This document shows positions 37,203-42,444 of a DNA stretch of 42,444 nucleotides, one piece after another. Within the stretch, counting starts at the first letter, position 1. Every line of letters starts with the position of its first letter. The notes beneath the pieces were generated by a model. It searched no databases, was not told the DNA's origin, and saw only the letters and a list, made by a program, of their open reading frames with translations. The DNA comes from a virus. Made by a program: the position numbers and the translations under genes. The stretch lies in IMG/VR virus record IMGVR_UViG_3300043470_000543, positions 1 through 42,444 of that record; one strand, given 5' to 3'.

Positions 37203-37739
37203 TTATTTTCTAAAAGTTCCCCAATTAAATCTAACTTTTCCGTTTTGGTCTTTACAAGCCAAAGCATTAAGTTTTCCATTCTCATCAAACTGACTGCCCC
37301 AAACCCAATCTTTTAACTTAAAATAAAAAGTTGGATAGGCTTTATCGTTTTTAATTTCAAATTCGTTAGGTTCTAATTTGATTTGTATAATAGGGTAGTC
37401 ATAAAGTTCACGTCCTATACCTAAGTTAAAACACGCTCTTTTAAATGCGTCAGAGGCTTGACCTTTTTCTTTTTCGGTATTACTTTCTGTTCCTACATCC
37501 ATTTTCCAAATCCATTCTTTTATGGTATCATTCCAAATACCAACTGAACAAAACAAGTTACCGTCAATAAGTTCATACTTTTTTTGCCAACCGTAAACCC
37601 CGTAAACAGCATCAAGTCTGTTCATATCAACACGGGCATCTTTATAGGCCAATATTGTAGCGTAACCACCTTTGTTAATTGACTGTACTCTAAAGTCAAT
37701 TTCGTTAATAGCCAAAGGCGTATTAATTTTTGTTTCCAT
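37203..37739 (-). CDS. Rad52-like single-strand annealing protein
   Basis: 178 residues. INKGGYATILAYKDARVDMN, LDAVYGVYGWQKKYELIDG and GQASDAFKRACFNLGIGREL (93-112) match the Rad52/Sak group. It anneals complementary strands in phage recombination, probably with the exonuclease at 32567-33301 and the SSB-like protein. Start in the SD-less AATT-ATG context. Confidence 0.85.
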   Translation of the reverse strand: METKINTPLAINEIDFRVQSINKGGYATILAYKDARVDMNRLDAVYGVYGWQKKYELIDGNLFCSVGIWNDTIKEWIWKMDVGTESNTEKEKGQASDAFKRACFNLGIGRELYDYPIIQIKLEPNEFEIKNDKAYPTFYFKLKDWVWGSQFDENGKLNALACKDQNGKVRFNWGTFRK

Positions 37740-37751
37740 AATTCTTTAGTT

Positions 37752-37940
37752 TTAATTTAGGTAATCGAAAAGTTTTTCGTGTACAAAATCCGAGTTTTCG
37801 TTAATCTCGTTAAGTTGTTCATCTGTGGCTTCTACTCCGTCAATCTCGCATCTTAAAATATAAGCGTCGCAATAGTCAGGAGCATCGTCGTGAAATACAT
37901 CGTCAAACTCGATGTCTGTAATTTTAGTGAAGTCTATCAT
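37752..37940 (-). CDS. Small conserved phage protein, 62 aa (junction gene)
   Basis: MIDFTKITDIEFDDVFHDDA start; acidic, with DYCDAYILRCEIDGVEATDE and ENSDFVHEKLFDYLN. A recurring small protein of Bacteroidota phages, function unknown. The window begins at the base equivalent to 37818 inside this gene, so it marks where a circular genome would close. Confidence 0.7.
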   Translation of the reverse strand: MIDFTKITDIEFDDVFHDDAPDYCDAYILRCEIDGVEATDEQLNEINENSDFVHEKLFDYLN

Positions 37941-37975
37941 AATTATTTAGTTTTAATTTAGTGCAATATAGCACT

Positions 37976-38128
37976 TTAGTTTTGATTTTGCAAGTTAAAT
38001 CGATAGTTTTCTTTCTTTAAATTCTCTTTGTCAAGTTTTGCAAATGCTTTCATCATAGCATTGTTGTTAGCATAGTGAACGGATTTTACTTTTGTTCTCA
38101 TCCATTCTGCAAAATTTTCTGCTTTCAT
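37976..38128 (-). CDS. Hypothetical small protein, 50 aa
   Basis: ATG at 38128, TAA at 37976. MKAENFAEWMRTKVKSVHYA then a Lys/Asn-rich helix. Occupies the slot that holds three genes (178-939) in the left arm. Two bases after the stop of the upstream gene. Function unknown. Confidence 0.55.
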   Translation of the reverse strand: MKAENFAEWMRTKVKSVHYANNNAMMKAFAKLDKENLKKENYRFNLQNQN

Positions 38129-38130
38129 AA

Positions 38131-38298
38131 TTAATAATTTTTAGTTAATGATTCAAGTGTTTGGTCAAAGTGATTCCAATGGTGGTCTATTTTAAACGGC
38201 TTTTCCGCTTTTATTTCGATTATCTTTGCCTTTGGTAAGCTGTTGATAAAGTTAGCTAAGGCAATCATTCCTTTTGGCAGTGGTGTTAGTGGTTTCAT
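38131..38298 (-). CDS. Hypothetical small protein, 55 aa (paralogue of 942-1109)
   Basis: Same length and nearly the same sequence as 942-1109 (MKPLTPLPKGMIALANFINS, one visible change in this stretch). ATGA overlap with the upstream gene. Function unknown. Confidence 0.65.
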   Translation of the reverse strand: MKPLTPLPKGMIALANFINSLPKAKIIEIKAEKPFKIDHHWNHFDQTLESLTKNY

Positions 38299-38474
38299 AG
38301 TTCGTTAATTAGCTTATTTAATTTAGTTTCTTTTTTTCTTAGTTTTATTTGTTGGTCAGTCGTTAAACCACCTATAAAACCGAACATTGCACTTAATTCT
38401 TTTAATGCTCCAATTTGTCGGTTTAGCTTTTTAATCTTTGCTATTTTATCCGATGCTATTACGTGAGAATTCAT
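38295..38474 (-). CDS. Hypothetical small coiled-coil protein, 59 aa (paralogue of 1106-1285)
   Basis: MNSHVIASDKIAKIKKLNRQ start; same length as its left-arm copy with several substitutions. Overlaps the upstream gene by 29 bp in another frame. Confidence 0.6.
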   Translation of the reverse strand: MNSHVIASDKIAKIKKLNRQIGALKELSAMFGFIGGLTTDQQIKLRKKETKLNKLINEL

Positions 38475-38646
38475 TTTCTTTTAGTTTTTTAGTTAATAAT
38501 TTAATTTGATTTTCTAAGTCGTTGATGTAGATTTGTACTACTTCGGGTATTTCGTTTTCGCTGGCGTATTGGTCGTAAAGTTCTTCGCTTGTGTATTCCT
38601 TTACTGTTTCGTATTCGTTAGTCGGGTCGTTTTTGTACTTATCCAT
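38446..38646 (-). CDS. Hypothetical acidic small protein, 66 aa (paralogue of 1242-1457)
   Basis: MDKYKNDPTNEYETVKEYTS start. Five residues shorter at the C-terminus than the left-arm copy because an AAA codon has become TAA-containing in this frame. Function unknown. Confidence 0.65.
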   Translation of the reverse strand: MDKYKNDPTNEYETVKEYTSEELYDQYASENEIPEVVQIYINDLENQIKLLTKKLKENEFSRNSIG

Positions 38647-38649
38647 AAT

Positions 38650-38823
38650 TTATTTTATTAAGGTTAATTTTCCATTTAATTTATAAAGCTCAAGTCTTTC
38701 TTTAGGTACATAAAACAAAGCTCCATCTTCAAAAGTAAAAATAAAACAATTATCTATTAAATAGCCACAGTATGTAATTACTTCCGATTTTAATTCTGAT
38801 ATTCTTAAAGTATATTTTTCCAT
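38650..38823 (-). CDS. Hypothetical small protein, 57 aa
   Basis: ATG at 38823, TAA at 38650. MEKYTLRISELKSEVITYCG then DNCFIFTFEDGALFYVPKER: predicted beta strands. Replaces the 47-residue gene of the left arm (1524-1667), under the equivalent promoter element (38854-38895). Function unknown. Confidence 0.6.
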   Translation of the reverse strand: MEKYTLRISELKSEVITYCGYLIDNCFIFTFEDGALFYVPKERLELYKLNGKLTLIK

Positions 38824-38853
38824 AAAAAAAAGTTTTTGTTGTTATTAATGATG

Positions 38854-38895
38854 TAAAAGTAAAACGATTCTATTTCTTAAAAAAATAAAATCGAT
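38854..38895 (-). promoter_or_regulatory. Promoter-like element with upstream TCGAT box
   Basis: Minus strand TACTTTTA (38854-38861), a T-rich -33 region (38881-38884), and plus-strand ATCGATTA at 38889-38896, 28 bases from the -7 box. An AT-rich inverted repeat (CGATTCTATTT with AAATAAAATCG) spans the spacer. Confidence 0.45.
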
Positions 38896-38907
38896 TAATA
38901 ACACATT

Positions 38908-39414
38908 TTAACGACAAACTACATTATTTTGTATAAATTCAACATATTTTAAATGCGCATCATATTCATTTTTAAAAGAACCCAAATATTTAGTTTTGCC
39001 TTTATAATGGAATTCACATTTCCATGTTTTTGTTTTCTTATTATAAGAAACACCAGTATATTTACTTGATGATTTTAAATGCTTTTTGTTGGTGTTTTCT
39101 CTTGTAGTTACTATTTCTAAATTATCAAGCCTATTATTTAATTTGTTAAAATCTTTATGATTTACAACTAATTCATAACCGCATGGTTTGTGGTTTAAAA
39201 AAGCCATTGCTACAAGTTTATGTATTTTAAAGCTTTTGGTTTTACCAAATTTGCACAATACAACACCTTTGTAACCGCATTTTGAAATGCTATATTTTAA
39301 TGTTTTTTCTTCACAACTTCTTCTATAACTTAAACTTTTAACCCTGCCTAAATTACTAACTTGGTAATTTTCATAATTAGGTACATCTTTCCAAATTTCT
39401 ATTTCTGTATTCAT
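38908..39414 (-). CDS. HNH homing endonuclease (NUMOD4/HNH_3 type), copy 2
   Basis: 168 residues from the ATG at 39414. NUMOD4 motif IEIWKDVPNYENYQVSNLGR, HNH core HKLVAMAFLNH and VVNHKDFNKLNNRLDNLEIV, then an AP2-like C-terminus (YNKKTKTWKCEFHYKGKTKY). The protein is well diverged from copy 1, yet the 102-bp leader is 101/102 identical. The left arm has no HNH gene at the matching place, so this is an insertion. Confidence 0.85.
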   Translation of the reverse strand: MNTEIEIWKDVPNYENYQVSNLGRVKSLSYRRSCEEKTLKYSISKCGYKGVVLCKFGKTKSFKIHKLVAMAFLNHKPCGYELVVNHKDFNKLNNRLDNLEIVTTRENTNKKHLKSSSKYTGVSYNKKTKTWKCEFHYKGKTKYLGSFKNEYDAHLKYVEFIQNNVVCR

Positions 39415-39513
39415 AAAATTAAAAACCCGCAAATCAATAGGTGGACGTCTATATCATTGCGGGAATTTATTTAATATTGTTAATTAGGCGTCCACTCCTA
39501 TAACACAAATATA
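39412..39513 (-). promoter_or_regulatory. Conserved 102-bp HNH leader with pseudoknot and U-tract hairpin (copy 2)
   Basis: Same elements as 28047-28148: TATATTTG (39506-39513), ATAGGAGTGGACG (39501-39489), CCCGCAA (39463-39457), CGTCCACCTAT (39447-39437), TTGCGGG (39432-39426), T run, ATG. The single difference lies in the linker between helices, so all pairings are kept. Confidence 0.65.
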
Positions 39514-39524
39514 CAAAATATTAT

Positions 39525-40019
39525 TTAATTTTCTCTCGGTTTAACGTACTTTATATAAAATCTGTAAATCCCCACAAGCAAAAGTAAAAGTAGTAAAATC
39601 CAAAAGTAATCCCAAAAAGATACAGCTTCTTTATCCGTTTGTTTAGTTTCTTGTTTAACTGTTTGCTTTGCTTTTGTTTCACCTACTTTTGAGGCGTTTT
39701 CCGCTACTTTTATTTCAGTATCAACACTTTTATTAACTTGCGTTTGTTTGCGCTTGATTTTAGCGTTAAAATACGTTTGTTTGTTTCCGTTGTTGTCGAT
39801 TACCTCAATAGCTTTTGTAGTGTCTATTGGTGTAATTTCTAACTCGTCGGTAAAGCTAAATACTTGTTCTCTTTTTTTTGTTTCGGAAGCTTTAGAACTC
39901 GTATCTTTTACCGTTGTAGTAACTTCGGTTTTAACTTCGGTTTCTGACTTTTGCACTTTGCGTGCGCTACAAGACAAAAGCGTAAATACTAAGGCTGATA
40001 ATATTAGTTTATTTTTCAT
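39525..40019 (-). CDS. Lipoprotein with C-terminal membrane segment, candidate u-spanin (paralogue)
   Basis: 164 residues. Signal peptide with lipobox FTLLSC, then the same polar helical region as 1770-2258, and a hydrophobic C-terminus (YFWILLLLLLLVGIYRF) followed by a basic tail. Signal peptide and membrane helix differ in sequence from the left-arm copy but keep their type, as expected if topology is under selection. Inferred to span periplasm in outer-membrane disruption. Confidence 0.65.
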   Translation of the reverse strand: MKNKLILSALVFTLLSCSARKVQKSETEVKTEVTTTVKDTSSKASETKKREQVFSFTDELEITPIDTTKAIEVIDNNGNKQTYFNAKIKRKQTQVNKSVDTEIKVAENASKVGETKAKQTVKQETKQTDKEAVSFWDYFWILLLLLLLVGIYRFYIKYVKPREN

Positions 40020-40020
40020 C

Positions 40021-40242
40021 TTACATATTTGTAAAGTTAATAATTTCGTTTCTGTCGCCTTGCGTATCTACACCGTAGCTTTCTTTAAATGCGATTAATT
40101 CCTCAAGTAGTTTGATTGCATCGGCTTTGTGTTCCATTTTAATAGTAGGCTTTCTGCACCGGTTAATCTCGTCTTTTGTTGACATTAAGCGACGATAATA
40201 GTCATCGCAAATTGTTTTGATTTCGTAGTCTATGAACTCCAT
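40021..40242 (-). CDS. Hypothetical small helical protein, 73 aa (paralogue of 2261-2482)
   Basis: ATG at 40242 (MEFIDYEIKTICDDYYRRLM); same promoter-based start choice as its left-arm copy. Ends in TAA where the copy has TAG. Function unknown. Confidence 0.7.
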   Translation of the reverse strand: MEFIDYEIKTICDDYYRRLMSTKDEINRCRKPTIKMEHKADAIKLLEELIAFKESYGVDTQGDRNEIINFTNM

Positions 40243-40266
40243 ATAAATAGTTTTAAAATTATTTGT

Positions 40267-40310
40267 CAAACTTAGTTTATTAGTTTGATAGTACAAAAAA
40301 AAATCGATTA
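40267..40310 (-). promoter_or_regulatory. Consensus promoter with TCGAT box (right-arm copy)
   Basis: Minus strand TTTG (40294-40297), 19 bp, TAAGTTTG (40267-40274); plus-strand ATCGATTA starts at 40303, 29 bases from the -7 box. Same as 2507-2550. Confidence 0.75.
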
Positions 40311-40352
40311 AAGACTAATTTAACCGATTAAATACACTTTGTAACTTTTAAG

Positions 40353-40529
40353 TTACGTTAATTTGTTAAACTCTATTTTCGCATTTTCATAGTTCGTAAG
40401 CAACTCTTTAGCTCGGCTTATACCGTTTAAGCTGTCTATGTTTTTCTCATTGTTTAAAGTCATAAAACAATCGTATAACTCTATTTTCAACGCTTTTATA
40501 ATTAAGGCTAATTCTTCTTTTCGGTTCAT
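40353..40529 (-). CDS. Hypothetical small helical protein, 58 aa (paralogue of 2593-2769)
   Basis: MNRKEELALIIKALKIELYD start, few changes from the left-arm copy. One-base overlap with the metallophosphoesterase stop. A perfect 16-bp palindrome, GTAACTTTTAAGTTAC, covers its stop codon. Confidence 0.65.
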   Translation of the reverse strand: MNRKEELALIIKALKIELYDCFMTLNNEKNIDSLNGISRAKELLTNYENAKIEFNKLT

Positions 40530-41533
40530 TATACTATTTTATAATCAATTATTCTAATGTTCTTAACTTGGTAGTTACCTTCTTTGTCTGTTACAACGTG
40601 TGCAAATCCGTGATTGTATTTGTTATAAGGGTTGTACTCAGGCTCTAAACCGCTTAAACAACCCGTTGACCAACAAGTAGTGATTTTACCGCCTAAACTC
40701 TTTTCCGTGTGTTCGCTTGTTGTATGGTGGTGACCGATTAAACAACTTTCTTTTGCTTTTAGGAATAGACCACGTGCAGGATTAACGGGCGGAGCAAATC
40801 CCGCAAACCATTCGTGACCGTGCATAATTGGTAATTTACCAACGTAGCCAATTTGTTTATCTTTAATTAGGTTAACGCCAAACTCTCTAAACCTTAAAAT
40901 CTGCTCTAGGTTAAAGTCGTCAATTCCTAAAAGTTCGGGGGCTTTTAATCTCAAATAATCTTCCCATCGTTTCTCGTGGTTGCCTAATTTAAAATAAATC
41001 GGACAGTTAAACGTATCTTTTAGCGATTTTAAAAACTGTCTTGTTAGTTCAAGTTCTCCCGCTAAATCTCTTAATCGTCTGTCTTTAATAAATCGGCTAC
41101 CTTGATACATATCGATAGTATCACCGTTTAAGTAGATTGCATTTACTTTATGTTCTAAACCGTAATTTAAAGCGATTTCTAAGGCTTTATTGTCTTGATA
41201 CGGTATATGTATATCCGACAATACTAATACGTTATTTTGCCCTTTAGGAATAATGTAAGGCTCTACTTTTTGGTAGTCACTTTCAGGTAAATCAAATTTT
41301 CGTTTCATAAATTGTTTTTTGGTTAATTCATTTCTATAAAAGGTTTTGTCTTTTGAGTTTTTGTTTCCGTGTTCGCCTCGGTAAGTCTGCGCTAAACCAC
41401 GTGCGCTTGTTTCTGTAAAGTCTAAAGGGTACTGTGTGAATATCATTCGAGCGATTGCCCGTGTTGATGCTTTAGGAAATTTTTGCAGAAAGTCTTGTAC
41501 AATTTCTGCTTTGTAGCTTTGTTTTCTCCCCAT
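40529..41533 (-). CDS. Metallophosphoesterase of a second subfamily
   Basis: 334 residues. N-terminal helix-turn-helix-like region (KASTRAIARMIFTQYP, residues 21-36), then the metallophosphoesterase motifs VLSDIHIPY (Asp107, His109), YLNGDTID (Gly-Asp 137-138), KLGNHEKR (184-191), MHGHEW and IGHHHTT. Not alignable by eye with 3132-4238 outside the motifs, but it occupies the same locus with the same promoter and terminator. Substrate unknown. Confidence 0.85.
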   Translation of the reverse strand: MGRKQSYKAEIVQDFLQKFPKASTRAIARMIFTQYPLDFTETSARGLAQTYRGEHGNKNSKDKTFYRNELTKKQFMKRKFDLPESDYQKVEPYIIPKGQNNVLVLSDIHIPYQDNKALEIALNYGLEHKVNAIYLNGDTIDMYQGSRFIKDRRLRDLAGELELTRQFLKSLKDTFNCPIYFKLGNHEKRWEDYLRLKAPELLGIDDFNLEQILRFREFGVNLIKDKQIGYVGKLPIMHGHEWFAGFAPPVNPARGLFLKAKESCLIGHHHTTSEHTEKSLGGKITTCWSTGCLSGLEPEYNPYNKYNHGFAHVVTDKEGNYQVKNIRIIDYKIV

Positions 41534-41554
41534 AAGTTAAAGTTTTAGTTTACA

Positions 41555-41585
41555 CAAATTTAATAAAGTATTTGATATAAACAAC
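41555..41585 (-). promoter_or_regulatory. Metallophosphoesterase promoter (right-arm copy)
   Basis: Minus strand GTTG (41582-41585), 19 bp, TAAATTTG (41555-41562), as at 4261-4291. Confidence 0.7.
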
Positions 41586-41610
41586 AAAAGCCCCTAAAAA
41601 AATAGAGGCT
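41586..41610 (-). terminator. Rho-independent terminator (right-arm copy)
   Basis: Minus strand AGCCTCTA/TAGGGGCT hairpin with a T loop, followed by TTTTGTTG. A TATATTTG box (41653-41660) with GTTG 18 bp further upstream (41679-41682) precedes it, as in the left arm. Confidence 0.65.
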
Positions 41611-41697
41611 CTTATCGATTAACCAAACTAAAACTATGAAAACTATGAAAGTCAAATATAATACTTTATTTTTAAATACAACTTATGAAATATAATT

Positions 41698-41772
41698 ATT
41701 ATACCCTATGTGTTATAAAAAACGATTATTCTTAACATATTATACCCTATCGGTTAAAAAAATGCGATTATT
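41698..41772. repeat. Pair of about 33-bp direct repeats after the lysozyme gene
   Basis: 41698-41730 and 41739-41772 share ATTATACCCTAT, then GTTA, an A run, and CGATTATT. On the minus strand each contains ATAGGGTATAAT, which includes a TATAAT hexamer, and AATAATCG. This 250-bp gap (41534-41780) otherwise holds only the promoter and terminator. Could be a protein-binding site pair or a second type of promoter. Confidence 0.55.
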
Positions 41773-41780
41773 TATACATA

Positions 41781-42230
41781 TTACTTTGTGAAATAAATTG
41801 CACTTTCTTTAATTCGCCTATTTGTTAAGCCTTGAACAACTCGACCACCCGCTTTATTCCACCGCATAAACTCCTTAGCGATGTTTGCATCGTTCGGATT
41901 GTTGTTGACTAACTTCAATAAAGTAGATACTTTTAAGGCACTTACACCAACGTTAAAAGCAAAAGAAACGAGTGCATTAAATTGATTTTGTGTAACGGGT
42001 TTAGTAATTAAAACCGCTACTCTTTCAGCAAATTTATCGGCTGTATTTTTTAAAAGTTGTTCCGCTCTTAATTTAGTAATAGGCATATCGGTTAATTTTA
42101 CCTTACTGCCGTTTTCGTAAAACGTCGAACCATATCCGATTGTTGGAACTCCCGCACTACATAAGTAAGGTTTAAGGCGTAAACCCTCAAAATTAGCTAT
42201 TAAATCAAGTCCTTTTTCATCTAATTTCAT
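41781..42230 (-). CDS. GH24 lysozyme endolysin
   Basis: 149 residues. FEGLRLKPYLCSAGVPTIGY gives catalytic Glu15, Cys24 at the T4 Asp20 position and Thr30, with T4-lysozyme spacing (9 and 6); Cys in place of Asp is known in other phage lysozymes. C-terminal VSFAFNVGVSALKVSTLL and FMRWNKAGGRVVQGLTNRR are typical. Hydrolyses the glycan strands of peptidoglycan. No signal peptide. Takes the place of the M15 peptidase in the left arm. Confidence 0.88.
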   Translation of the reverse strand: MKLDEKGLDLIANFEGLRLKPYLCSAGVPTIGYGSTFYENGSKVKLTDMPITKLRAEQLLKNTADKFAERVAVLITKPVTQNQFNALVSFAFNVGVSALKVSTLLKLVNNNPNDANIAKEFMRWNKAGGRVVQGLTNRRIKESAIYFTK

Positions 42231-42444
42231 TTACTCGCTTTTTTATGTTTGTCAAAATCCGCTTTTAACTTTTCGTAAAGCCCTTTTAACTCGTCGTAAT
42301 CACGTTCTAAAACCATATACTTAGCCGTCAATTCTCGGTGTAACTTCTCCCAATTCTGAGAGCGTTCGACTTCCTTTGCGTAGTCGAGTTGTATTTTGTT
42401 AAATTGCGTTTGTAATTCTCGGTTATGGTCTTTGACAAAGTTTA
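42227..42444 (-). CDS. Partial coiled-coil protein upstream of the lysozyme
   Basis: The frame enters from the right edge and gives about 72 codons ending in TGA within an ATGA overlap with the lysozyme start. Lys/Glu-rich helix (ERSQNWEKLHRELTAKYMVL, DYDELKGLYEKLKADFDKHK), no membrane segment in this part. It takes the position of 5344-5673, whose C-terminal membrane helix it lacks. Confidence 0.6.
   Translation of the reverse strand, partial: NFVKDHNRELQTQFNKIQLDYAKEVERSQNWEKLHRELTAKYMVLERDYDELKGLYEKLKADFDKHKKASK

Larger units (their letters stand above)
37818..41681. repeat. Right arm of the diverged duplication (pairs with 1-4380)
   Basis: Continues past the closure point with a second allele of the left arm: near-identical in 37818-37997, 38130-38650, 39525-40530 and 41534-41675, unrelated in between. 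Divergence levels are typical of related phage strains rather than of a recent duplication. Confidence 0.85.

Noticed and set aside
1-42444. Use of TAG as a sense codon, as in some Bacteroidota phages
   Set aside because: No large gene contains an in-frame TAG, TAG ends several genes, and one TAG stop is matched by TAA in the homologous gene (2261 versus 40021). Only one interrupted gene would be explained.
1-42444. CRISPR array, tRNA genes, integrase and attachment site
   Set aside because: No regularly spaced repeats, no cloverleaf with TTCRANY, and no tyrosine or serine recombinase motifs were found.

Overview
The window is a tailed-phage (siphovirus-like) genome of a Bacteroidota host, probably a flavobacterium relative. 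It is AT-rich and every supported gene lies on the minus strand, so transcription runs right to left. Evidence for the host group: several intergenic spaces carry the Bacteroidota promoter form TTTG-N17-21-TAnnTTTG; genes lack Shine-Dalgarno sites and instead start in A-rich contexts; stop-start overlaps (ATGA or TAATG) are common. I found no integrase, excisionase or CI-type repressor and no tRNA.

Layout along the direction of transcription. (1) 37.9-26.1 kb, early and replication genes: Rad52-like annealing protein, SSB-like OB-fold protein, a wHTH/MerR-like protein, a PAPS-reductase-like PP-loop protein with a ParB-like partner, a PD-(D/E)XK exonuclease, a replication-initiation-like protein, a RecA-fold ATPase, a C5-cytosine methyltransferase, a DUF1367-like protein, NinG, an HNH homing endonuclease and many small unknowns. 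(2) 25.6-18.3 kb, packaging and head: TerS, TerL, portal, HK97 prohead protease, HK97-fold capsid, connector proteins, tail tube. (3) 18.2-6.6 kb, tail: tape measure, tail-tip/baseplate proteins and a receptor-binding fibre. (4) 6.6-4.9 kb, lysis: membrane proteins, a CAP-domain protein and an M15 peptidase. (5) 4.9-4.24 kb, a gene-free stretch that reads as structured RNA on the minus strand. (6) 4.24-0.1 kb, a metallophosphoesterase, a lipoprotein with the u-spanin layout, and a string of tiny genes.

The last 4.6 kb (37818-42444) is a diverged second version of positions 1 to about 4.9 kb. The same promoters, small genes, spanin-like gene and terminator occur in the same order, but the metallophosphoesterase is of another family, an HNH gene is inserted, and the endolysin is a GH24 lysozyme rather than an M15 peptidase. 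Base 1 corresponds to base 37818 in the middle of a 62-codon gene, so closing the sequence there gives an intact circle of 37,817 bp. I infer a circularly permuted genome assembled past its end into a related variant; tandem related phages are the alternative.

The most unusual content is RNA-level. There is a candidate multi-helix RNA with three GNRA-capped hairpins at 4.50-4.69 kb. Three loci have terminator-like hairpins combined with possible pseudoknots. A 102-bp leader is almost identical in front of two divergent HNH genes. A GUGA-loop leader hairpin shows a compensatory base-pair change between two late promoters. A TTAATCGAT-like box sits at near-constant spacing upstream of six promoters. 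All foldings were done by eye.
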